This document shows positions 1 through 6,950 of a stretch of DNA of 7,062 nt, piece by piece. Made by a program: the position numbers and the translations under genes. Position 1 is the stretch's first letter; the number at the start of each line of letters is the position of its first letter. The stretch is from Candidatus Omnitrophota bacterium (lineage in GTDB: Bacteria; Omnitrophota; JACPQZ01). The DNA lies in NCBI GenBank assembly GCA_016190205.1, contig JACPQZ010000059.1:1-7062 (forward strand). The letters are read 5' to 3'. The notes beneath the pieces were generated by a model. That model was not told the origin of the DNA. It did not search any database and saw nothing but the letters and a program-made list of their open reading frames with translations.

Positions 1-251
1 GCGACGGCGCCCGAAGAGATGAAGTCCGTCCCGCCCACGTCGGCCAGGATGGGCCAGGGGAAACTTCCCGCTTGTCCTGCGGTCTCATTGTCGGCATCGG
101 TTGTGGAGCTGATTGCAAAATTGTAGGTTGCTCCGTCTACCGCATAGAGCACCTTGACCGTGGAGACTTGACCTGCGATGGTCCATTGCACGGTTGAGGT
201 ATTACCTGCAATCCATTGTGTGCCCGTTGTAGGCGGATTGACGCCGGTCAC
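1..251 (-). repeat. domain 22 (partial), type C
   Basis: 83 residues before the window edge, the close partner of domain 8: T-T-G-T-Q-W-I-A-G-N-T, V-Q-W-T, V-K-V-L-Y, T-T-D-A-D-N-E and S-S-G-A-V. The remaining strands lie outside the window. Confidence 0.8.
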
Positions 252-3200
252 GTCTCCGACTACCACAAACTGACCTGATATATCCTCGGCGTCGGTCGAG
301 GTGGTGGCAGGGGTCGCCTGGCGGACCCTTAACTTTACGTTGTTCGAGGAGACCGTTTTGGGGAGATCCCAGACGAAGTCGATGTCGGCGCCGCTTGTAC
401 CCGTGTTGTCGTAAGTTGCGTCAATCACGGGCCAGGTGCCGGCATTGTTGACGTCGTAGGCCACTTCTACCGCCGTGACCCCTGTTCCCAGCTTCTGCCA
501 GCCGACGGTGACGTTATTCGTCCCCGTGGGATCGGTGAGCTGGAAGACCTGGCCGTCGGGGTCATTCACGTTTTGCGTCCAGTCGAATCCGCCCACGATC
601 GCGAAGGTGCCTGACTCGTAACTATTCAAGGCCTCATTGGCTGTACCTTCATATGTGACGTCCACGAGCTTGACGTGAATGCTGTTTCCGACCTTGTCCG
701 GAATATTCCAGGCATAGCTTGAGACGGTGTCCACATCCACCGTAGTGAGTTCCGTGACCTCATAACCAGAGCCATAATTGGGGAATAACTTGGCCTGTCC
801 GATCGCGCCGAAGGTGTTCCAGCTCACGGTCTGCGTCGTCCCCACCTGCCATTTGCTCGCGGTGGTGGGGGCATTGTAGGTAATATTGCCGAAGATCTTG
901 AAAGTACCCGAAGTAGCCAGCACGTAGCCGGAATAATCGGGAGTTGTCTGGTCATCCTGCACGCGGACCATGGCGTTCGTGGTCAACGTAGCCGGTACGG
1001 TGATGGCGGTGGACTGGCTATTGGTGGTTTCTCCGTCTACGAGTAAGGTGCCCGGGAAACCGCCGGCTCCGGCTGTGGAAAGACGGATGTCTACGGCTCC
1101 GATGGTGCCCTTTTCCGTCCAGGTCACCTCCTGGCTTTCGCTTAAGGCCCTCCAGACCCCCGTCTCGCCTCCCACGGTGGGAGTGATTTGGACGTTGGAG
1201 ATGATAGGATAGACCTTAAAGGAACCCGTCACGTCCTGAACCGCAGAGCCCCCGATCTGGGTAATCCGGACCTGGGCGGCGTAGGTCTTGACATCAGGCA
1301 CAGACCCCCCGCCATCCCAGTTGGACACGACATAGGTGTTGGCCCCCTCGACACTTGCGGTTGAGGCCTCCACGGTGCTCCAGCTCGAGCCATTATAAAA
1401 CTCGACCTTCACGTTGCCGAGCTTGCCAAGGGCGTTCCAGGTAATCTGCCGGTTCGTCTCGCCTATTTTCCACTCGGTGGAAGTGGTGGGCTCTGTTATC
1501 GCGAGATCACCGGTTACGAGGAAGGCATCCGAAGTGGTCTCGACGCTATAGTTAGGATCATAAATGCGCACCTTAAAGCTCGTGGCGATATCAATGATGG
1601 AAGTGGCCTGCTCTTGCACGTTCCACTCAAAATAGCCCTTGCCGCGCGGGGTGGTGGTGGCGCTGAAGGCCACGTCGTTATCGGCCGTCTGCGGAATGGC
1701 GGCGATGTCAAACGTTTGACCTGGGAAGAGCCCGTTGCTCGTTCCCTGAATCTTGACGGTGGCAATATTGCCCTGGGTCACGTTCCATTTGATCGTCACG
1801 GTCTGGCCGACCACCCAGGTCGAGGCCGCGGTGGGGGAAGTCACGCTCAAGCGGCCCTTGACCACAAAGCCGGGATCAGGGGGCGTGGGGGTAGACGGAG
1901 AAACATCAAAGATGTTGTCATTCAGCATGTCCGCCACCATGATATGATAATCGCTGTTAATCGGCGTCTGCGGAGGTGTCCAGTTAAACGTCCCCACATC
2001 TCCGGTCCAGGTTTCGTAATCGTCAAGAATCTGGTTTGCAGGCGGGTAGCTTAAGCCCCCGTCATCTGAATAGAAAACGTCAACGCCTTGGATATTCCCA
2101 AATCGAGTCCACTGGATCGCCTTGGCAATGCCCGCTTCATAATTATCAGGGTTCACCTGCGCGGGCAGGTTCACCTGCAGGGCGCCCTTTGTGGTAAAGG
2201 CCGCGCTTGGGACGCTAACCCCAAACGTATTATTGGCATCTATGACTTTGATCTTGGCCGTCGGGGAAAGAGTAATTCCCGTAACAAACCAGTCGTAATA
2301 CCCGTGATTGGCGTCGATGTTATTGGAGGGGGCGTCTCCGGTCACGTCGACATCCTGGGTATCATTAAAGTTTCCGGACGCAGAATAATAGATTTTTACG
2401 TTGGCAAAAGTTCCGTACTTGGTCCATTTGATGCTGTAGGTGTCGTTCGCGTCCCAGGAGTCCGTTACATTCGGCCGGTCGTTCCCCGACGGGTTATACA
2501 GGAAAACGATCTTGGACGCGACCGTGAAGTTGGGCGCTGACGTATCCTCCGCCGCCGAGTTATCGGGATCGGTGATGCGCAGTTTCACGGCATTCGAGAG
2601 GTCAGTAACCTTAGGCGTCCAGGTAAAGGACTCGCTGTTCGGCATCGTGGAGCCGACGACATCCAGGATATTGGTCCAAGGCGCTCCGCCGGTCAGGGAA
2701 TATTGCAGGATGATATCGGTAATGGCCGAGCCCACCTTATTCCACGTCACCGTCACCGGCTGTTCCGAGATGACGGGCGTGAAAGCCACATCCAGATTGG
2801 AGAATGAGCCGGTGATTTGGAAGGAGGGGCTCACGTCCAAAGTGTTGCTCTTGCGGTCCGCATCGGCGTTGGCATCCCGCACACGCACGGTTACGGTCTC
2901 GCTCACGGTGTCGTTGACACCCACCCCGGCGCCCGGATCCTCCCACGTCCACGTCCCCGCGCTCGCGCCTACGGTCGCGAGGAGGGTATACCCCGTGCCA
3001 TAGTTATAATGTATCTCGACGTTCGTAAGATTCCCGTAGCCGGTCCAGGTCACCGTGCGGTCGGTCGTGCCTACGAAATAGTCATCGTTGGCCCCCGGAG
3101 AAGCGCCGATCACAATCTTGCCAAAATTCCAGAAGTAGTCCGTGCCGCTCATGTTCAGCACACCAAACACGTAATCATCATAAGTCGTGTTACTGTCCTG

Positions 3201-6200
3201 GACCCGGACACTCAAGTTTTTGGAGACCGTGATGGGCGCGGTGACGTTGGTGGCGCTGTTGGCGCCGTTCGTGGTGGAAGCCACGTCGTTTCCGCCCACG
3301 AGGACGGAGCTTGATACATCCAGGCTGCCGGCGCCTGCGAGACTGTAGACGATGTCTACAGCGGTGATCTTGGCGCTCACATCATTCCAGCGTACGATGT
3401 GACCACCCTGCTCCGCCCGCCAGATCTTAGGCTCCGAGCCGGGGCTGTCTGTAAAGGGATCCACGGTGACATTGGTGATCTTAGGGTACACATAAAATGT
3501 GCCCGATTCATCGCTCACCCCGGCCCCGGTAAGCTGGGTGACCTTTAGTTTGGCGGCCAAGGTCCTTTCATCTGGGACTGACCCTCCTAAATCCCAGTTG
3601 GTGATGCTGTAACTATTGGCCCCCTGGACACTCGCCGTAGTGGCCTCGACCGTGCTCCAGGAAGCGCCGTTATAGAACTCGATCTTGACGTTTCCAATCA
3701 CGCCATACGTCGTCCAGGTGATGTTGTGGTTAGTCTCCCCAGACTGCCAGTCTACCGCCGGCGTGTCAACGTCTACGCGGCCCTGTATTTCAAAGTAGTC
3801 GCCGGAGACGTTACTCACGTCAAATCCAGTGGCTGCGTCATAGACCTTGACCTTGAGGCTTGTCCCGATGATGGAAGGCGAGAGCTCCTGGATGTTCCAG
3901 CCGTAGGATCCCTGGCCCCTGGGCGTTGCGGTGGAGACAAAGGTGGTTACGTTATCAGCGTCCTGGGGTGTGCCGGCGATCGTAAACGTTGTTCCTGGGT
4001 CAAAAGTGCCGTCAAGGCTTCCCAAAATCTTGACGTTCTGGATATTTCCCTGATCGATGTTCCAGGTGATGGTGCCCGTGGTACCAATATTCCAGGTGAG
4101 CGCCGTATCCGGCTGGGTGACATCAAGCTTACCCTGCACTCTAAAGGTGGGGCTCACGGCTAAAGTTGCGCTGTTTAATGCGTCGACTACCTTGATGGCA
4201 TAGGCCGTGCCGGCGGACCCGGTCCCTACAGTCTGGGGCACCGTCCACGGGATAGTGTCCACGGCTACGCCAAAGTCAAAGGAGACACCGGTATCAATGG
4301 TGGTGGGCGATCCGAATGCCGCGTTATCACTCGAATAATAGATATTTACCGCTTCAAACCGCCCGGTGCGGGTCCACTGGAGCGTCTTGGACTGCCCGGC
4401 TTGTAAATCTGTTCCATCCGGCTGGTCAACGACAAGCACACCCTTGACCATGAAGGCCAGAGAGTCATCTGTGATGTAGGTAGCCAGCGAAGATCTTGTA
4501 TCCTCAACCCGTACTTTGGCTACGGCGCCCGAGGAGGTGACCTGCGAACCGCCGAGATCCGTGGGGATGTTCCAGGCCAAACTGCCCGCCGCGCCGGGGG
4601 TGACATTGTCCGCATCCGTCGAAGGCGACACGATGAAGCTCGAAAACGATGAGCCGTCCCGCGCGTAATAGACCTTAACCGTTGGGAGCTCACCTGCCAT
4701 ATCCCAGGTAATAGTGCTCGTCGCGCCCGCGATCCACTGATTGCCCGTCGTGGGAGCTGTGACGTTCAAATATCCGACCACCACAAACTGCCCCGACGTG
4801 CGCGAGGAATCCGGCTGGGCGGGGGTGGAAGACGCGATCAAAAGTTTCACATTGTCCGACGAGAAGGTCTCGGGCAAATCCCAGACGTAATTGATGTTCG
4901 CCCCGCTCGAACCTGTGTTGGAAATATTCGAGTTGATGACGGTCGTCGCGCCGTCGTCAATGGTATAGGCGAGTTCCACAGCCGTAGCGGCTGTCCCTAA
5001 CTTCTGCCAACCCACCGTGAAGTTGTTGGTCCCGTTTACGTTTATAACCTGGGCCACCTGACCTTCCGGATCATTGGGGCTTGCGGCCCAGTTGAAATCG
5101 GCCAGTATCACGAACGGTGAGGATTCCCAGGTATTGTTCGCCTCATCTCCCGTCCCCTCATAAGTCACGTCCACGATCTTGACCTTGATGCTGTTACCGA
5201 CCTTATCCGGAATGGGGTTCCAGGGCCAGGCATTGGAACCGTTAACATCCACGGTAGCGAGCGGATCGGTCTCATAGCCCGTACCGTAATCCACGTAAAT
5301 CTTGGCAACTCCCACGGAGCCGTCCACCTTGCCGTTCCAGTCGATTGCCTTATCGGTAGCGTTTACGCGCCATTTGCTTGAGGCGACCGGATAGTTGTAG
5401 GACACGTTTCCGAAAATATTAAAGGACTGCGAGTAGCCCGCCACCTCCGTGCTCAAAGTGCCGGCCACATCCAATACTTGAACGACGACGTTGCTCGAAA
5501 TGGTATTGGCGACGTTGTTCCAGTTCACCTGCCCGAGGCTCGCGTCCACCTCGGTTTGAATGACATTGCTGTAAGGCGCACTACCCGTGGTCGAGTACTT
5601 GACGTCTACCGTCGTCACGTTCGTGGAGCCGTTCAAGCTCCACACGACGCCGGGGGTATAGTTTGCGGCAACCCGTCTGACCACCTCGGACCCCGGAGAG
5701 CTAACCGAGATAAGCGGCTTTATCGAAATCGCGCTGTCCGAATCATCGTAAACGTTTATATTGCCGTTATCCCTGACACGGAACCAGACCTGCTCGCTCT
5801 TCTCATCCGCCACCGAGGGCCAGGTGTAAGTTTGGCCCGCGCCGTCGCCGTGACCACCGCTCCCGCTCACCACCGTCTTGGTGAATGAGCCGGCCGTCGT
5901 GGTCTTATAAAGGATGTCGACAGTAGTAATGTCCCCGTCCGCCTCCCAGTTAATCGCCCGCGTCGTGTCTCCCTTGTACCAGGTCGTCCCCACGGGGGCC
6001 ACGTTCTTAATCACACCCCGGATAATGACGGTGTTCGTCGTGGGATTTTTGTCTGTCACGGGAATGCCGCCGATGCTCGTGACCCGCAGTTGGATTTTAT
6101 CCGTATTCATATCGGCGTAGCTCACGTCGCCCGCCGCGGGAGCCAGGGGCGTCCAGATATAAGACCCTGCGACATCTCCCCCCGCCGCCCCTGCGGGAAT

Positions 6201-6890
6201 ATTGGTATCGATTTCATGCACGCTCGAGCCAAAATCGTCCTTGGACCACTCGATCTTGACGTTGCCTATCGAGCCCCACTTGGTCCACTGCACCTTGAAG
6301 GTCTTTCCGATATCCAGGGTTTCCGAGCCGTTCGGGTAGTCCAGCCGGATATCTCCTATAATCCGGTTATTAGCGGCGCTCGACGTGCCCCACACATCCG
6401 GATTGCCGGCGTCCGTCACCTTGACACGAACGGTGGCAGAGATGTTGTCGTCCACCGAAGGCCACTGGTACGGTATGTCCGTCGTATTGGCTACAATCGG
6501 CAACCACTGCGTGCCGTCGTGGTAGTCAATCTTAAAGTTCGTAATGCCGCCATACTGCGTGTAATCAATCGTGTACGGCTTGTCGGCAACCATATCGTCG
6601 GCTGAATCGGGGTCGTTCACGAACAGACTTCCGATGATGGCATTCGCGACGAGGCTCGAGGAATTGACGTCGGCCTCTTTACCCGTTTCCGAGATCTTGA
6701 CCGTCACGGTCGTGGAGAGTTCTCCCGACGGAATGCGCCACGGGAAGCTTGTGGTAGTTGTGGGGTCGGCGATGATGGAGGAATTACTGCCGTTCACGTC
6801 CAAAATGGTTTTCCACTGGGCATCGCCCGTTTCGTATTCAAGCGTGATGCCGTTCGGCATGGGCGAGGGGGGACTGCCCAGCGGCGTCCA
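1..6890 (-). CDS. giant repetitive surface protein of Kre9/KNH-like Ig-fold domains, internal part downstream of an in-frame TAG
   Basis: This frame is open for 2,296 codons, from just after the TAG down to the window edge, where it runs off. It encodes domains 1 (most of it) to 22, each 92-121 residues, with the recurring marks W-x-x-G-x-T, [VI]-x-W, G-x-x-x-x-V-[KD]-[IV], W-x-[IV]-P, [VI]-[KR]-[VI]-x-D and S-x-x-F-x-[IV]-x-G. That pattern is typical of bacterial Ig-like repeats assigned to Kre9/KNH-like domains; no catalytic motif, signal peptide or membrane segment is present. No cysteine was found. The likely role, inferred from architecture, is an extracellular stalk, adhesin or cell-surface scaffold. 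The first ATG after the TAG is at 6860-6858, but it sits in mid-domain with no Shine-Dalgarno-like sequence before it, so this is probably not a true start. The frame most likely continues the same gene as the piece above 6890. Fibronectin type III or PKD domains are possible alternatives, but the motif spacing fits them less well. Confidence 0.9.
252..587 (-). repeat. domain 21, type B
   Basis: 112 residues, the close partner of domain 7: N-D-P-D-G-Q-V, G-T-N-N-V-T-V-G-W-Q-K-L-G-T, V-W-D-L-P, N-V-K-L-R-V and S-G-Q-F-V-V-V-G. Confidence 0.85.
588..884 (-). repeat. domain 20, type A
   Basis: 99 residues, the close partner of domain 6: A-S-K-W-Q-V-G-T-T, V-S-W-N, N-Y-G-S-G-Y-E, A-W-N-I-P-D-K-V-G-N-S-I and V-D-V-T-Y-E-G-T. 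Confidence 0.85.
885..1202 (-). repeat. domain 19, type G
   Basis: 106 residues: V-W-R-A, V-T-W-T-E-K-G-T-I-G, S-T-A-G-A-G, V-R-V-Q-D and F-K-I-F-G-N. It matches domain 12 in the middle and domain 5 at the end. Confidence 0.8.
1203..1505 (-). repeat. domain 18, type F
   Basis: 101 residues, the partner of domain 11: W-K-I-G-E-T-N, I-T-W-N, G-N-V-K-V-E-F-Y-N-G, W-S-T-V-E-A, N-W-D-G-G-G-S-V-P-D and F-K-V-Y-P. Similarity to domain 11 is obvious at DNA level too. Confidence 0.85.
1506..1850 (-). repeat. domain 17, type E
   Basis: 115 residues, the partner of domain 10: W-V-V-G-Q-T, I-K-W-N-V-T-Q-G-N-I, A-D-N-D, T-P-R-G-K-G, W-N-V-Q-E and F-K-V-R-I-Y-D. Confidence 0.85.
1851..2180 (-). repeat. 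domain 16, type D, with a proline-rich end
   Basis: 110 residues: I-Q-W-T-R-F-G-N-I, Y-S-D-D-G-G-L-S-Y and F-N-W-T-P. Before the closing F-V-V-K-G-R there is a Pro/Thr/Ser stretch, S-P-S-T-P-T-P-P-D-P, not seen elsewhere in the window; it may be a stiff hinge. It resembles domain 9. Confidence 0.8.
2181..2510 (-). repeat. domain 15, divergent type C
   Basis: 110 residues: Y-S-I-K-W-T-K-Y-G, N-V-K-I-Y-Y-S, Y-Y-D-W-F-V and A-K-I-K-V-I-D. It sits in the C position, and its start lies 2,259 bases from the starts of both domain 8 and domain 22. Sequence similarity to them is only at general family level. Confidence 0.7.
2511..2804 (-). repeat. domain 14, divergent type B
   Basis: 98 residues. 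V-T-V-T-W-N-K-V-G-S and A-V-K-L-R-I-T-D correspond to V-T-V-G-W-Q-K-L-G-T and N-V-K-L-R-V of domain 21. Like the other B domains it lacks W-x-x-G-x-T. It has a D-P-D-N loop. Confidence 0.75.
2805..3116 (-). repeat. domain 13, divergent type A
   Basis: 104 residues: V-G-T-T-D-R-T-V-T-W, N-V-E-I-H-Y, N-Y-G-T-G-Y, W-T-W-E and V-T-V-R-V-R-D-A. The N-Y-G-T-G-Y motif links it to domains 6 and 20, but they resemble each other much more than they resemble it. It contains an Asp/Ala-rich stretch, D-A-N-A-D-A-D. Confidence 0.75.
3117..3479 (-). repeat. domain 12, type G, longest of the array
   Basis: 121 residues. W-R-A replaces the usual W-x-x-G, as in domain 19; both share A-V-D-I, [TL]-A-G-A-G, L-V-x-G and V-R-V-Q-D. 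It is longer than domain 19 by about 15 residues, mostly in an Asn/Ser/Thr-rich loop and in the segment after V-R-V-Q-D. Confidence 0.8.
3480..3776 (-). repeat. domain 11, type F
   Basis: 99 residues, strongly similar to domain 18. Shared marks are G-E-T-N, I-T-W, G-N-V-K-[IV]-E-F-Y-N-G, W-S-T-V-E-A, T-A-S-V, G-A-N, N-W-D, G-G-S-V-P-D and V-Y-P. Type F uses N-W-D instead of W-x-[IV]-P. Confidence 0.85.
3777..4127 (-). repeat. domain 10, type E
   Basis: 117 residues, about half identical by eye to domain 17. Shared marks are Q-G-N-I before V-K-I, an A-D-N loop, T-P-R-G-[QK]-G, W-N-[IV]-Q-E and S-I-I. The extra loop between the A-D-N and T-P-R-G motifs makes this type longer than average. Confidence 0.85.
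4128..4436 (-). repeat. domain 9, type D
   Basis: 103 residues. It resembles domain 16: L-Q-W-T-R-T-G against I-Q-W-T-R-F-G, N-I-Y-Y-S-S-D against D-V-F-Y-S-D-D, W-T-V-P-Q-T against W-T-P-P-Q-T, and the V-S-P ... V-x-G-[KR] ending. Confidence 0.8.
4437..4769 (-). repeat. domain 8, type C
   Basis: 111 residues. It matches domain 22: T-T-G-N-Q-W-I-A-G against T-T-G-T-Q-W-I-A-G, V-K-V-Y-Y against V-K-V-L-Y, S-T-D-A-D-N against T-T-D-A-D-N, and a shared S-S-G-A-V. The D-A-D-N loop is one of several Asp-rich loops in the array. Confidence 0.85.
4770..5096 (-). repeat. domain 7, type B
   Basis: 109 residues. It lacks W-x-x-G-x-T and instead has N-D-P-E-G-Q-V and G-T-N-N before V-G-W-Q-K-L-G-T. 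It shares V-G-W-Q-K-L-G-T, V-W-D-L-P, D-N-V-K-L and the end S-G-Q-F-V-V-V-G with domain 21, 14 domains further on. Confidence 0.85.
5097..5405 (-). repeat. domain 6, type A
   Basis: 103 residues. It is closely similar to domain 20 over most of its length: S-S-K-W-R-V against A-S-K-W-Q-V, D-Y-G-T-G-Y-E against N-Y-G-S-G-Y-E, then the shared I-P-D-K-V-G-N-S-I and V-D-V-T-Y-E-G-T. At DNA level 5161-5213 and 652-704 differ at 8 of 53 bases by hand count, 5 of them synonymous. Confidence 0.85.
5406..5711 (-). repeat. domain 5, type G
   Basis: 102 residues. Its end and the following link, F-N-I-F-G-N then V-S-Y-N-Y-P, correspond to F-K-I-F-G-N then I-T-Y-N-A-P at the end of domain 19. The usual W-x-x-G is replaced by V-V-R-R-V, as in the other G domains, where W-R-A stands at this place. 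Q-V-N-W is the W-strand. Confidence 0.75.
5712..6011 (-). repeat. domain 4, with a Gly/His-rich loop
   Basis: 100 residues: W-Y-K-G-D-T-T, A-I-N-W, V-D-I-L-Y, T-Y-T-W-P and V-W-F-R-V-R-D. Between the two halves lies an unusual Gly-rich loop with one His (about 5832-5870). Type F by position; similarity to domains 11 and 18 is weak. Confidence 0.7.
6012..6350 (-). repeat. domain 3, close to the family consensus
   Basis: 113 residues. It shows the consensus opening P-N-G-S-E-T-L-D-I-G-K-T, then V-Q-W-T, then G-S-I-G-N-V-K-I-E-W, and S-Y-I-W-T-P. This is the clearest link in the window to bacterial Kre9/KNH-like repeats. An Ala/Gly-rich loop lies before the S-Y-I-W strand. Type E by position, with weak similarity to domains 10 and 17. 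Confidence 0.8.
6351..6626 (-). repeat. domain 2, shortest of the array
   Basis: 92 residues. The conserved strand Trp is replaced by Tyr (Y-T-I-D-Y-T). G-I-T-N-F-K-I-D-Y, Y-Q-W-P and V-R-V-K-V-T-D are clear. By position it would be type D; its opening L-F-V-N-D-P-D resembles L-V-V-D-Q-P-D of domain 9, but the match fades further on. Confidence 0.7.
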
Positions 6891-6950
6891 CTACACCGTA
6901 TGATTGGTCTGCACAGGAAGATCCAGCCCGCTCGGGGCGTCCAGACGTAT
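6627..6950 (-). repeat. domain 1, interrupted by TAG
   Basis: 108 codons. It starts I-R-L-D-A-P, like domain 3 (I-R-L-D-Y-P). The W-x-x-G motif is missing. The stop codon sits in the [VI]-x-W strand. After it follow G-I-T-L-E-Y, a W-K-T-I-L-D strand, F-P-W-R-I-P and V-T-V-K-I-S. Position in the series predicts type C, but similarity to the other C domains is weak. Confidence 0.7.
6891..6893 (-). other. in-frame amber stop (TAG) inside domain 1
   Basis: The minus-strand codons read GTG-TAG-TGG-ACG. In domain 3 the matching codons are GTG-CAG-TGG-ACC, so one C-to-T transition (G to A on the plus strand, position 6893) explains the stop. The matching residue in domains 3, 9, 16 and 22 is Gln, encoded CAG in 3, 9 and 16. 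Frame and domain pattern continue intact on both sides, so there is no frameshift. It is the only stop in about 2,353 codons of this frame. A base error, a real nonsense mutation or recoding cannot be told apart here. Confidence 0.9.

Larger units (their letters stand above)
1..884 (-). repeat. super-repeat copy, partial: domains 20-22 (types A to C)
   Basis: Start of a further seven-domain block, cut by the window edge. It is paired with domains 6-8 at offsets of 4,509-4,521 bases, about twice the super-repeat length. If the rule holds, types D to G should follow beyond position 1. Confidence 0.7.
885..3116 (-). repeat. super-repeat copy: domains 13-19 (types A to G)
   Basis: This second seven-domain block, about 2.23 kb, is directly adjacent to the first. 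Its D-G part (16-19) is clearly paired with 9-12. Its A-C part (13-15) is divergent, so the block is either older there or was partly replaced. Confidence 0.65.
3117..5405 (-). repeat. super-repeat copy: domains 6-12 (types A to G)
   Basis: This block of seven domains, about 2.29 kb, has the order A-B-C-D-E-F-G. Its A-C part is most like domains 20-22, and its D-G part is most like domains 16-19. Each type is recognised by marks absent from its neighbours, such as V-G-W-Q-K-L-G-T for B, T-P-R-G for E and W-S-T-V-E-A for F. Confidence 0.75.

Noticed and set aside
1514-2952. Minus-strand open frames at 1514-1765 and 2737-2952
   Set aside because: They are out of frame with the continuous repeat frame, which stays intact through both places, and their Arg/Pro-rich translations show no family pattern.
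6858-6860. ATG after the TAG as a real start of a second gene
   Set aside because: It falls in mid-domain with no ribosome-binding-like sequence upstream and no signal peptide after it; restart cannot be excluded but is not supported.
970-6903. Plus-strand open frames, for example 1614-2054, 2088-2540, 2440-3003, 2817-3314, 3726-4163, 5478-5888, 6090-6605 and 6571-6903
   Set aside because: They lie antisense to the repeat gene, overlap one another in different frames, have no recognisable domains, and are explained by the biased, repetitive codon content of the minus-strand gene.
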